Assembly (NCBI GenBank): GCA_944388035.1 | Contig: CALXHF010000015.1 | Span: 1-44,715 of the forward strand | Source: an uncultured Clostridia bacterium | Lineage (GTDB): Bacteria; Bacillota; Clostridia; TANB77; CAG-508 | Reading direction: 5' to 3' | Length of the DNA: 44,715 nucleotides | Shown here: positions 8,105 to 17,036 of the stretch, in pieces | Position numbering within the stretch: the stretch's first letter is position 1 | Layout: every line of letters begins with the position of its first letter | Notes under the pieces: generated by a model | The model's database searches: none | The model's input: only the letters and a program-made list of their open reading frames with translations | What the model was told of the DNA's origin: nothing | Program-made: the position numbers and the translations under genes

Positions 8105-9892
8105 TTATTCCTCACTTACATTTGTTTCATCTTCTGTAGTAGGTGTAGTCTCTGCATTATTGTTTAAATCTGTGTAATAATATTCTCCAAAACCATATTC
8201 AACTCTGTAATATTTTCCTATAAAATACGGTACAACATTTTCATTTAAAGTATATGTTGGTTCTAAAACAACTTCACCATTAGAATTTACAACACCCCAT
8301 TTATTATCTTTCATTATTCCAGCAAAACCATATTCATTAAATTCTGTAACCTTATCATATATTGCTTCTACTACAGTATTTCCGTCTTTATTAACAAAGC
8401 CCCATTTATTATCTACTTTGTTTGCAAATAAAGTATTATTTGGATATACTTCTGTATTTTTTAATTCTTTGCCTTCCTTATCAAAATATTTTACATCAGT
8501 ATCATTAGAAATTTTAATATAATTATTCTCAGTTGTAATAATCGCATTAGCCATATTACAAACTTCTACCATATTTTTCGAATACAATTTAGTTACATTA
8601 TCAGCATTTGTAATTGCTTTTATTATGTTAGTACCATCTATTTTTTGTAAAGAATCATATTTTATATCTATTTTAACATTGTCATCATCATCAATAACGC
8701 CAAGTTTTGATTCGTCATTACTTACTATAAAATAATTATCAAATAAATATTCCAAATAATTATATTTTTCCTCTATTACTTGTTCACCTTTATCATTTAT
8801 AACACCATATTTAGTTCCTTCAGAATTATCTATTCTTATTTTATATTTTTCATTTCCAGTATTTAATATAGCAACATCTGTATTAATATTTGCTTGTGTT
8901 CCAGATGTATCATATACTGTAATTCCTTGGCTATTTTGTGCATATAAATATATTCCTGTGATATCTATTTGGTTATATTCTGTTGGTACTATTATTTTTC
9001 CATTTAAATCTGCAATACCATATTTTTTACTTTTTTCTAAAGTAAATAATTTATTGCTTTCATCATATTCGATAGATTGATATTCATTTAAAATTAATTG
9101 TTCATCATTTTTTATAATGCCATATTGACCGTTTTTAGCACATAAAATATAAACATTTTCTTTATCATCTACACCTAACACTCTAGATAATTCGTTATAT
9201 TCTGGTTCTAATAATAATTTTCCATCATAATTTATATAACCATATCTATATCCTTCTTCTGTTGTATTTGATATAACATATCCAGAATATTTATATCCCT
9301 CATCAGATGTATAATAACCATCTACCGAAATCTTATCATATTTAATATCTATTAACTTATTACCTTTAATATTTATAACACCATATTTTCCATCTTTTTT
9401 TACCAAAAGTTCTCCTTCTTTATATGGTAAACCTTCTATTGATTCATATATTGGTTTTGTTATTTGCTTTCCTTCAAAATTAATAAGTCCAAACTTCCCA
9501 TCTTGTTTATAAGTTAATACAGATTTTTCATACATCAAATCACTTGTAATATTTTGTAACCTTATAGGCTCTACATTTTGATAATCATTTAAAATTTCTT
9601 CTTTTCTTTCATTTAATACTTTACTTTGTTCACCTTCATAACAAATAAATATTGGTTTTCCAGGGTTTGGTATTATAACATCATCATATGTAGCATCAAT
9701 TACAATATTTCCACTTCTATCTATTACCCCTGATAAATCGTTTGTTTTTAATACAAAATAATTATAAGTACTTACTTTTTCTACTTCATAACTTCTTGCA
9801 TTTTTACAAATAAAATATACTGATAAACTTACAATAATAGCTATTAAAATTATTCCTATTATAATATTACGAATTACAAAATTTCTTTTCAT
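8105..9892 (-). CDS. WG-repeat protein, membrane-anchored
   Basis: 595 residues. One N-terminal membrane helix (about residues 7-29, IIIGIILIAIIVSLSVYFI) is followed by a long extracellular region of WG beta-repeats with units such as GKYGVINIKGNKLIDIKYD, NKWGFVNKDGNTVVEAIYD and NKWGVVNSNGEVVLEPTYT, roughly ten or more copies. The repeats likely fold into a propeller-like or solenoid surface used for binding; the ligand is unknown. The tail is Thr/Glu rich. It lies 15 bp after the CNNM gene and is probably co-transcribed with it. Confidence 0.85.
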   Translation of the reverse strand: MKRNFVIRNIIIGIILIAIIVSLSVYFICKNARSYEVEKVSTYNYFVLKTNDLSGVIDRSGNIVIDATYDDVIIPNPGKPIFICYEGEQSKVLNERKEEILNDYQNVEPIRLQNITSDLMYEKSVLTYKQDGKFGLINFEGKQITKPIYESIEGLPYKEGELLVKKDGKYGVINIKGNKLIDIKYDKISVDGYYTSDEGYKYSGYVISNTTEEGYRYGYINYDGKLLLEPEYNELSRVLGVDDKENVYILCAKNGQYGIIKNDEQLILNEYQSIEYDESNKLFTLEKSKKYGIADLNGKIIVPTEYNQIDITGIYLYAQNSQGITVYDTSGTQANINTDVAILNTGNEKYKIRIDNSEGTKYGVINDKGEQVIEEKYNYLEYLFDNYFIVSNDESKLGVIDDDDNVKIDIKYDSLQKIDGTNIIKAITNADNVTKLYSKNMVEVCNMANAIITTENNYIKISNDTDVKYFDKEGKELKNTEVYPNNTLFANKVDNKWGFVNKDGNTVVEAIYDKVTEFNEYGFAGIMKDNKWGVVNSNGEVVLEPTYTLNENVVPYFIGKYYRVEYGFGEYYYTDLNNNAETTPTTEDETNVSEE

Positions 9893-9907
9893 AATTTTTT
9901 GCCCTTT

Positions 9908-11242
9908 CTATTCTTCATTTTCTTCATCTGTTTGTTCTGTTTCCTCTACTATATTATTTTTACAAGCTTTAACTTTAATTATTCTTTTATCTTCATATTC
10001 TTCTATTTTATATGTTACTTTGTCTGTTTCAATTATTGGATTTTCCTCATCTTTTGGAATTCTTCCCATTTCTTCTTGTAAATATCCAGATAAAGTATCA
10101 TAATCACCTTCTGGAATTTCGGCATTTAACAATTTATTTACATCATAAATAGGTAAACTTCCTGATAATAGATAAGTATTATCATCTATTTTTTCATATT
10201 CTTTTTCAACTTTATCATATTCATCAAAGATATCTCCAACAAGTTCTTCTAAGATATCTTCCATAGTTATTAATCCAGCTGTTCCACCATATTCGTCTAC
10301 TATAATTGCAATCTGTGTTTTGTTTCTTTGTAATTCTTTAAAAACTTCATTTATTAACCTATTCTGTGATACAAAATAAGCTTCTTTTACTAAGTTTTTA
10401 ACCTTGAAATTTTTCTTATTTATATTTTTCAAAACATCTTTTACATACAAAATACCTTTTACTTCATCTATTGTTTCATCATATACAGGTATTCTACTAT
10501 AACGAAATTCTTCTTTTGATAATTCTTCCATTAATTCTTCATTACTAATATTTATATCTACTGCAAAAATATCTTTTCTATGTCTCATTATTTCAGATAC
10601 AGTTATATCATTGAATTCGAAGACATTATTTATTAATTCCCTTTCTTCTTCTTTTATATTGCCACTTTCTTCACCTTGATCTACCATCATTTTAATTTCT
10701 TCTTCTGTTACTTGTTCTTCTTCACTTTCAGCAACACCAAATAATTTTGAAATTCCATTTGTTACAAAAGTTAAAAATTTTACAAATGGAGATGTCAATA
10801 TAAAAATAGCTCTAATTATTCCTATTGTTCCAAAAGATATTTTTTCATAATATTTCATAGCAAGTCTTTTTGGTACTAATTCTCCAAATACCAATGTAAA
10901 GAAGGATAATATTATTGTAATTACTATGATTGAAATATTATTCCATACTGTTAAGCTAAAAAATGGCATTAAATTATAAAGTGCTGGTGCTAACATCTCT
11001 GCAAAAGCATCAGATGCAAACGCACTTGATAAAAATCCTGCTAAAGTTATTCCTATTTGTATTGTTGCTAAAAACTTACTTGGTGATTTTAACATCCCTT
11101 CAATTTGTTTTGCTTTTTTGTTTCCCTCTTTTGCTTGTTTTTCTATTTTTGCATCATTAAGTGAAATAAAAGCAATCTCACTTGCTGCAAAAAAAGCATT
11201 AATAAAAATTAATATTACTAGTATAACGAGTTGTGATAACAT
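9908..11242 (-). CDS. CNNM/CorC-family transporter (hemolysin-like)
   Basis: 444 residues in the usual three-part order: a DUF21/CNNM membrane domain (about 1-185, opening LVILVILIFINAFFAASEIA), a CBS-domain pair (about 205-325, with RIPVYDETIDEVKGILYVKD and the IVDEYGGTAGLITMEDILEE block) and a CorC_HlyC C-terminal domain (about 345-425). Family members in Bacteria export or regulate Mg2+; the old name hemolysin is not informative. The C-terminus is acidic. The start has an AAGGAGAG site. It heads the unit with the WG-repeat gene. Confidence 0.9.
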   Translation of the reverse strand: MLSQLVILVILIFINAFFAASEIAFISLNDAKIEKQAKEGNKKAKQIEGMLKSPSKFLATIQIGITLAGFLSSAFASDAFAEMLAPALYNLMPFFSLTVWNNISIIVITIILSFFTLVFGELVPKRLAMKYYEKISFGTIGIIRAIFILTSPFVKFLTFVTNGISKLFGVAESEEEQVTEEEIKMMVDQGEESGNIKEEERELINNVFEFNDITVSEIMRHRKDIFAVDINISNEELMEELSKEEFRYSRIPVYDETIDEVKGILYVKDVLKNINKKNFKVKNLVKEAYFVSQNRLINEVFKELQRNKTQIAIIVDEYGGTAGLITMEDILEELVGDIFDEYDKVEKEYEKIDDNTYLLSGSLPIYDVNKLLNAEIPEGDYDTLSGYLQEEMGRIPKDEENPIIETDKVTYKIEEYEDKRIIKVKACKNNIVEETEQTDEENEE

Positions 11243-11368
11243 TAAAAAATCTACTCTCCTTTTTATTTTAAATTTTACATTTATATTGTAACAAAAATAA
11301 TAGACAAATTCAATACGAAATTAAATATTAAACAAAATTAAATATTAGACAAAATAATAAATATTTTT

Positions 11369-11399
11369 AGACCATTTTCTTTTTTTGAAAATGGTCTAT
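11369..11399 (-). terminator. Terminator after the thioester adhesin gene
   Basis: A 12-bp stem, TAGACCATTTTC with GAAAATGGTCTA (11369-11380 with 11388-11399), with an A/T loop, followed on the minus strand by an AT-rich tract. It begins six bases after the adhesin stop codon. Confidence 0.8.
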
Positions 11400-11405
11400 T
11401 TAAAA

Positions 11406-12680
11406 TTACATACCTGTTACAGGTAACTTTTTAACACTTAAACTTTTTACTTCTTTACTTGTTTGTTCTTTTGTTTCTATTTCTGGCACATCTTCTTTTC
11501 TATTACTCACAGTAACAGTAACTTCTTGATTTAAGTTTAAATCAACTCTAATTAATTGGTCATATAATTCATAACCATCAATTGTTTTTGTTTCTTGTAA
11601 ATAATATGTACCTGGAACTAAATTGTTTATTTCAATTTTTCCATCTTCATTAGTTTTTAAATCTGTATAAACTACATTTTTGTTTTCATCTAATATTTGA
11701 AATTCTACTCCTTGTAATACCTCACCACTTTCTTGGTCTTTTTTAATAATTACAATTTTAGTCTCATTTTTAAAATAAGAATCACTTATATTTCCTGTAC
11801 CATCCTCGTATGTTGCTGCTGTTAAAGCATAATCTTGAAACTCACTAGTTGGAGCCGTACCATATAATACTGGTTTTGTTTTAACTTGTGCTTCTACAGT
11901 TAAATTAATTTTACCATCTTCTTTTAAAGAAGTTATAGGAATTAATATTTTAAATTTCTCATTAGGCATAAATTCTGTTTTTTCTTGATTGTTTTCGTCA
12001 GTTAATTTTATACCTGTTAAATCTGCTCCATTATCTTTTGTAACTGTTATTTTATAGTTAGAAATTTCAGCACCAGCTGTTACACTATATATTTTTGATA
12101 CATAGTTTTTATCTAGATTATCTTGTTTCCACTCAGTATCATCTTTATTAATAGTTATTGTATTAGAAATTTTAGTTTCAGTAGAATTTTCAGCATCATT
12201 AATTATTTTATGAAATGCATTTAAAGTTCTTTGTCCTGCTTCTCCTATTGCTCCATAATCATTCGGATTATTTTTATACAAATAACAGTAAACAGCTTGT
12301 TTTGTTGCTGTAAAAGCTTCTTCTTTACTTGCAACTCCAAGTTCTTCTATTGTTTTATATGGATAACCATTTATTATCCTTCTCCATAGCCCTACATCGT
12401 TAATAGCAGTTGTTACTGAAACTGTATATTCTTGTGTTTCAGCACCAGGTTTTGTTTTATCTAAACAATATGCTGGGTAATGCACTCCATTTTCAGTATA
12501 TTCAACATAACTTACTTTTATAGGTGCACCTTTATACGTCATTAAATTCCCACAACTACCTACCATATAAATATGAGCTGAATCAATAGTTTTAGCAAAA
12601 ACTATGTTACTAAAACTTAAAAATCCAAACATTATTGATGCTAAAATTACAAATAATTTTCTTAATTTATTTTTTACCAA
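11406..12680 (-). CDS. Thioester-domain adhesin with Cna-B domain and LPVTG motif
   Basis: 424 residues. A signal peptide (about 1-29, ending NIVFAK) precedes a thioester (TED) domain: Cys 72 in HYPAYCLD and Gln 128 in TATKQAVYC are placed to form the Cys-Gln thioester used by Gram-positive adhesins to bind host amines. A linker domain (about 170-300) and one Cna-B/SpaA domain (about 310-400, with KKDQESGEVLQGVEFQILD and YYLQETKTIDGYEL) follow. The protein ends KLPVTGM and then stops: the sortase motif is there but the hydrophobic segment and basic tail are not. It lies 3 bp after its sortase gene. Confidence 0.88.
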   Translation of the reverse strand: MVKNKLRKLFVILASIMFGFLSFSNIVFAKTIDSAHIYMVGSCGNLMTYKGAPIKVSYVEYTENGVHYPAYCLDKTKPGAETQEYTVSVTTAINDVGLWRRIINGYPYKTIEELGVASKEEAFTATKQAVYCYLYKNNPNDYGAIGEAGQRTLNAFHKIINDAENSTETKISNTITINKDDTEWKQDNLDKNYVSKIYSVTAGAEISNYKITVTKDNGADLTGIKLTDENNQEKTEFMPNEKFKILIPITSLKEDGKINLTVEAQVKTKPVLYGTAPTSEFQDYALTAATYEDGTGNISDSYFKNETKIVIIKKDQESGEVLQGVEFQILDENKNVVYTDLKTNEDGKIEINNLVPGTYYLQETKTIDGYELYDQLIRVDLNLNQEVTVTVSNRKEDVPEIETKEQTSKEVKSLSVKKLPVTGM

Positions 12681-12683
12681 TAA

Positions 12684-13286
12684 TCATACCCCACTTTCTA
12701 TTTTTTCTTCTCCTTGAATACATCTTCTGTATTCTGGCTCATTTTCAACACACGTAATTAATGTTATTGTATTTTTATCAGTATCTTGTAAATAACTCCA
12801 ATCTGTATCCTTTATTATTACGTGTTTCGTAACTATATATTCTTTTGTTTCTCCTTTATATGTATAAAAAATACTATCACCTTCTTGTAACTCTTTTATT
12901 CTTTGGAAATAATTATTTTTATACCCTCTATTGTGTGCTGCTAAGCCTACATTTCCATTTTCTTTTGTTGTTTCCTCAAAATGTCCTATGTAATTTTCCA
13001 TTACTTCTTTTGTTGTTCCTTCATTTATATTTGCTTTCAAATTTATCTTTGGTATATCCAAACACCAAGCATCTAAATTTTCTGTTATCTTTTCTTTCGT
13101 TATTTCATTTGTATTTACTTGTTCTTTTGCTTCTTGAACCACATTTTCGACTTCAAATCTTGCTTTTAATGAACTTTTATGCATAAAAGTATCATAATTA
13201 GTAAAAAAAATTTGAGTAAATATAAAAATAATTAAAGATATAAAAAAACTTAGTATGTTAATATATATAGAACTATATTTAAACAT
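12684..13286 (-). CDS. Sortase (class D-like)
   Basis: 200 residues with one N-terminal membrane helix (about 9-30) and a sortase fold. Catalytic residues are visible: His 118 in LAAHNRG, Cys 179 in TLITCV and Arg 187 or 188 in EYRRCI. It is a transpeptidase that cleaves LPxTG-type signals and joins the protein to the cell wall or to pilin. The adhesin carrying LPVTG is immediately downstream, so it is the probable substrate. The start has a strong AGGAGG site. The class is judged from size and motif style and could be B- or E-like. Confidence 0.85.
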   Translation of the reverse strand: MFKYSSIYINILSFFISLIIFIFTQIFFTNYDTFMHKSSLKARFEVENVVQEAKEQVNTNEITKEKITENLDAWCLDIPKINLKANINEGTTKEVMENYIGHFEETTKENGNVGLAAHNRGYKNNYFQRIKELQEGDSIFYTYKGETKEYIVTKHVIIKDTDWSYLQDTDKNTITLITCVENEPEYRRCIQGEEKIESGV

Positions 13287-13403
13287 TCTATATATTTCCT
13301 CCTTGTTTCTATAAATTGTTTTTGAAATTCTTATTAGAAATTCATAAATATTCCTTTGGAATTAAGATTTAAAAACTAATAAATAAAATCGATTAAATTC
13401 ATT

Positions 13404-13417
13404 ATGAGTTAACTCAT
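13404..13417. promoter_or_regulatory. 14-bp palindrome upstream of the sortase gene
   Basis: ATGAGTTAACTCAT is a perfect palindrome about 120 bp upstream of the sortase start, within an AT-rich intergenic stretch of about 285 bp that has no gene. The rest of the stretch holds a small CGACA/TGTCG hairpin near 13472-13486 and the long repeat at 13499-13565. A regulator site is plausible but not demonstrated. Confidence 0.35.
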
Positions 13418-13498
13418 TATGTAGTATAACATACTTTTTTTAATTTGTAAAGAACTTTTCATCGCAAAATTCGACAAAAAATGTCGATGAGACAAATA

Positions 13499-13565
13499 AG
13501 GGACGGGGCTTATTTTTCTCACTTTTCTAAAAAATGGAAAAATGAGAAAAATAAGCCCCGTCCCT
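13499..13565. repeat. REP/MITE-like long palindrome, copy 1
   Basis: A 23-bp perfect inverted repeat (13499-13521 with 13543-13565) with outer arms GGGACGGGGC and GCCCCGTCCC, conspicuous in this AT-rich DNA. A related copy is at 41047-41113 with the same outer arms and a similar inner layout. It sits between the histidine-kinase stop and the sortase operon. Confidence 0.8.
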
Positions 13566-13572
13566 AAAATTC

Positions 13573-15075
13573 TCAAATTTTTAATTCCAATTCAAAATAA
13601 AATTCTACTCCATCTTCTTTGTTTACTACTCCATAACTATTTGCTCCATAATTGCTCATTATTGCTTTTACAAATGCTAATCCTATTCCTGTTCCTCCAT
13701 CTTTTCTATTACGGGATACATCTATTTTGTAAAATCTATTCCATATTCTATTTAAATGCTCTTCTGGTATTTGTTTTCCTGTGTTAAACACTTTTACTCT
13801 TACTTTATTTTTCTCAATATCGATATCATTTTCTATTTTTATTAATTTTTTACCATTTACTTCTTCTACGTGTTTTATAGCATTTGTCATATAATTTGTA
13901 ACAACTTGTTCTATGTAAAAGTCATCCGCTATTACATTTATTTCATCTGGTGTTTTAAATTCTATTTCTACTTTTTCTTCTTCTATCATTACTTTTGATT
14001 TTCTAATTACTTCTTTTTCTACTTCTACAAGATTAAATTCTGTATCATTGAACTCTCTTTTTCCATATTCTAATTTCATAAGTTCTAATAATTGTTTTAC
14101 TAGTCTATCCATTTTATTAGTCTCGTCTAAAATTACTTCTGCATAGAATTTTCTACTTTCTTCATCTGTATTTACATTTTCTAAAAGTCCTTCACTATAT
14201 CCTTGTATTAATGCTATTGGTGTTTTTAATTCATGTGATACGTCTGATATAAAACTTTTTCTCATTTCATCTAATTTTGATTTTTCTTCTATATCTTTTT
14301 CTAGTTCTATATTTGTTTCTCTTAGTTGCTTGATTGTTTTTTCTAGTTTATCAGACATTGTATTTATACTTTTTCCTAAATTATTTATTTCGTCGTCTGC
14401 ATCTGTTATTCTATATTTATGACTAAAATCTAGATTAGACATTTTCTTTGCAATAGAGTTTAATTCTAATATAGGATCAGTAAATCTTCTTGTTACATAT
14501 GATACTATTACTGCTGCAATTAGTATTGCAAATCCTGCCATTAAATATAAAAAGTTATTTGATATTTTTACGCTTTCTTGTATTGAGTTTATTGGTATTC
14601 TTATATATAACAAATATCCATTATCAAGTGTTGCCGCAAGAAGTATATATGTAAGTCCATTTTTTGTATCTTTGATTCTACTTATTACAAAATTATCATT
14701 TTCTTCTATTACTTCTCCCGCTCCCGTATTAAACCTACTTGTCATTTCGTTCATTTGTCCTAATGTTGAAAAGAAGTCTTTGTTTGATGTATATACATTT
14801 ACATTTTGGTCATCTCTAATTAGTATATCAAAATTATTTCTAACTGCTATTTTTTCTAGTTCAGTTGCTAAATCTCCTATTTCACCATTATTGTAATAAT
14901 TATTTACTGTTTCATACACTGATTTTAATGCTGTTTGTTTACTATATAGATAGAACTGACCAAATACAAAATTGTTTACTAATACTAAAAATATTATTAT
15001 TCCTAAAATCACAAGTGATAATGTTAAAAACAATTTAACTCTTACTGATTTTAAAGGCTTAAACTTTGTACTCAT
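13573..15075 (-). CDS. Sensor histidine kinase
   Basis: 500 residues. Two membrane helices (about 14-36 and 177-195) flank an extracellular sensor domain of about 140 residues. A HAMP segment follows, then the HisKA domain with the phosphorylated His 281 in DVSHELKTP, then a complete HATPase domain with N, G1 (NRKDGGTGIGL) and G2 boxes. The start is ATG 15075, behind AGAAGGGAAG; the frame could extend ten codons upstream into the regulator gene. It is paired with the regulator at 15092-15769 and separated from it by 16 nt. The signal is unknown; neighbouring surface genes suggest a cell-envelope input, which is inference. Confidence 0.92.
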   Translation of the reverse strand: MSTKFKPLKSVRVKLFLTLSLVILGIIIFLVLVNNFVFGQFYLYSKQTALKSVYETVNNYYNNGEIGDLATELEKIAVRNNFDILIRDDQNVNVYTSNKDFFSTLGQMNEMTSRFNTGAGEVIEENDNFVISRIKDTKNGLTYILLAATLDNGYLLYIRIPINSIQESVKISNNFLYLMAGFAILIAAVIVSYVTRRFTDPILELNSIAKKMSNLDFSHKYRITDADDEINNLGKSINTMSDKLEKTIKQLRETNIELEKDIEEKSKLDEMRKSFISDVSHELKTPIALIQGYSEGLLENVNTDEESRKFYAEVILDETNKMDRLVKQLLELMKLEYGKREFNDTEFNLVEVEKEVIRKSKVMIEEEKVEIEFKTPDEINVIADDFYIEQVVTNYMTNAIKHVEEVNGKKLIKIENDIDIEKNKVRVKVFNTGKQIPEEHLNRIWNRFYKIDVSRNRKDGGTGIGLAFVKAIMSNYGANSYGVVNKEDGVEFYFELELKI

Positions 15076-15091
15076 TTTTTCTTCCCTTCTA

Positions 15092-15769
15092 CTACTTTGT
15101 TTCAAATTTATATCCTATACCTCTAATTGTTTTTATATATTTTCCTTTTTTACCAAGTTTATGTCTTATCTTTTTTATATGACTATCTATTGTTCTAGAG
15201 TCTCCATAATAGTCATAGTTCCATACATTATTTAATATTTTATCTCTAGATAGTGCTATATTTTCATTTTCTATTAAATATACTAATAGTTCATATTCTC
15301 TCAAACTTAGTTCTATTTGCTTTCCATCTACTTTTACTGTTCTTCCATCTTTATCTATCTCAATTCCTGATATTGCTTTTATTTCTTTTGTATCTTTACT
15401 TGCCCTTTTTAATATTGCTTCTACTCTTGCCACTAATATTTTGGGACTAAATGGTTTTGATATATATTCATCAACTCCAAGTTCAAAGCCAAATAATTCG
15501 TCTTGTTCTTCTCCTCTTGCTGTAAGCATTATAATTGGTACTTTAGAATCTTGTCTAATTTGTCTTAAAACAGACCACCCATCTAGTTTTGGCATCATAA
15601 CATCTAATAATATTAGACTTATTTTATTTCTATTTTCTTCAAATACTTCTAGAGCTTTTTCTCCATCTTCTGCTTCTAATATACTAAACCCCTTTGCTAC
15701 TAAAAAGTCTTTTATTAATTTTCTCATTCTTTGTTCATCGTCTACTATTAAGATACAATCATTAACCAT
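15092..15769 (-). CDS. OmpR-family response regulator
   Basis: 225 residues. The receiver domain has the acidic pair Asp 10-Asp 11, the phospho-acceptor Asp 56 in LLDVMMP, Thr 83 and Lys 105 in ISKPF. A winged-helix DNA-binding domain occupies about 125-225, ending IKTIRGIGYKF. It is a typical OmpR/PhoB regulator, the partner of the kinase just downstream. A TATAAT element lies near 15800 upstream on the minus strand. Its targets cannot be told from the window. Confidence 0.93.
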   Translation of the reverse strand: MVNDCILIVDDEQRMRKLIKDFLVAKGFSILEAEDGEKALEVFEENRNKISLILLDVMMPKLDGWSVLRQIRQDSKVPIIMLTARGEEQDELFGFELGVDEYISKPFSPKILVARVEAILKRASKDTKEIKAISGIEIDKDGRTVKVDGKQIELSLREYELLVYLIENENIALSRDKILNNVWNYDYYGDSRTIDSHIKKIRHKLGKKGKYIKTIRGIGYKFETK

Positions 15770-15862
15770 ATTTCACACCTTCTTTATTTTTTACATATAC
15801 ATTATATATTATAACTACTATTTATGTCTATAGTGTGAACAAAACATTTTTAACCAAAAAAA

Positions 15863-15887
15863 AGATTTTAAGTAACTCTTAAAACCT
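15863..15887 (-). terminator. Terminator after mscS
   Basis: A 10-bp stem (15863-15872 with 15878-15887) with one G-U pair, followed on the minus strand by eight T residues. It separates the mscS gene from the two-component operon. Confidence 0.8.
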
Positions 15888-15945
15888 TTTCTATTTATTA
15901 ACTATTATTTAATTTATTATTTATTAATTTATTTTTGATTTAATC

Positions 15946-17013
15946 TTATTGTTTTTCTATATAAACAGATGTTGTTGGATATGTTAAATCTGCTCCTAAA
16001 TTGTGTAATATATTTATAATGTTTTTATTTAATTTATCTTTCAATAACATATAATCCTTATAATTTGTTATATTCATATATATTTGTACAAATAATGATA
16101 ATCCACTATTTTCTATTTTTTCAAAAGATATTAATATGTCTGAATCTATTACATTAGGTTCTGCTATTAACATCTCTTTTATTCTATTTGATATTAGTTC
16201 TATTTTCTCAGATGTCATTTCTAATGGTAAAGATATATTAAATTTATATCTTCTTTTTTCTAATTTGCTCCAATTTATTATTGCTGAATCTGCTATTGTC
16301 GAGTTTGGTATATTTACAATTGCGTTATCTGCGTTTCTGATTCTTGTTGTTCTAAATGTTATATCTTCAACTGCTCCTTCATAGTTTGGTGTTTGTATCC
16401 AATCTCCAACATTAAATGGTTTGTCTATAAATAATACTACTCCACCAAATATATTTTTTGCTGTATCTTGTGCTGCAAGTGTTACTATAATACCACCAAT
16501 TCCCAAGCCTGCAACTAAACCACTTAAGTTTATTTGTAATATTGCAAGTACAACAAACAATGCTATTATATATATAATTACTCTAGCAACTTTTAGTGCA
16601 AATTCAAGCATTGAATCATCTAAATTATTTTTTGAAGAATTTTTAAATCTTTTAATTAGTGATGATTTTGTTGTAAAGCTTGATGCTAATGCTTTTGCAA
16701 ATGCAAATACACTTATTATTTGAAATGCTTTTGTTACTATATTCATTACATCTTCTTGTAAATTTAGTGGTTCTTTCAAGAATAATATTGCTAAATATAT
16801 TCCTAGTATTGTGAAAAATACTTTTAAAGGAGTATAAAATGCACTCTCTCTAATTGCTTTTTTTCCTTTACTGTTAAACTTAAATAATTTTATTATCATA
16901 TAAGATATGCTAGGACTTAATACTTTAAAAAGTATTATTACACATACTGCTATTACTATATCTACAATTTGTAATGCTTTTACACTTTCTATAAAACTTG
17001 TTATTTGTTCCAT
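15946..17013 (-). CDS. Small-conductance mechanosensitive channel (MscS family)
   Basis: 355 residues. Three or more N-terminal helices are followed by the pore-lining helix, rich in Gly and Ala (GLVAGLGIGGIIVTLAAQD), and the beta domain with FIDKPFNVGDWI and the following EGAVEDITFRTTRIR, all hallmarks of MscS. The channel opens with membrane tension to release solutes on hypo-osmotic shock. The C-terminal domain is of ordinary length. It lies 23 bp after rpoD and may be co-transcribed with dnaG-rpoD. Confidence 0.92.
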   Translation of the reverse strand: MEQITSFIESVKALQIVDIVIAVCVIILFKVLSPSISYMIIKLFKFNSKGKKAIRESAFYTPLKVFFTILGIYLAILFLKEPLNLQEDVMNIVTKAFQIISVFAFAKALASSFTTKSSLIKRFKNSSKNNLDDSMLEFALKVARVIIYIIALFVVLAILQINLSGLVAGLGIGGIIVTLAAQDTAKNIFGGVVLFIDKPFNVGDWIQTPNYEGAVEDITFRTTRIRNADNAIVNIPNSTIADSAIINWSKLEKRRYKFNISLPLEMTSEKIELISNRIKEMLIAEPNVIDSDILISFEKIENSGLSLFVQIYMNITNYKDYMLLKDKLNKNIINILHNLGADLTYPTTSVYIEKQ

Positions 17014-17036
17014 TTTTTCCTCCGTACTTTTTTAGT

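Noticed and set aside
11318..11352. Tandem AAATTAAATATTA units upstream of the CNNM gene
   Set aside because: Two short AT-only copies in an AT-rich gap; too weak to call a regulatory array.
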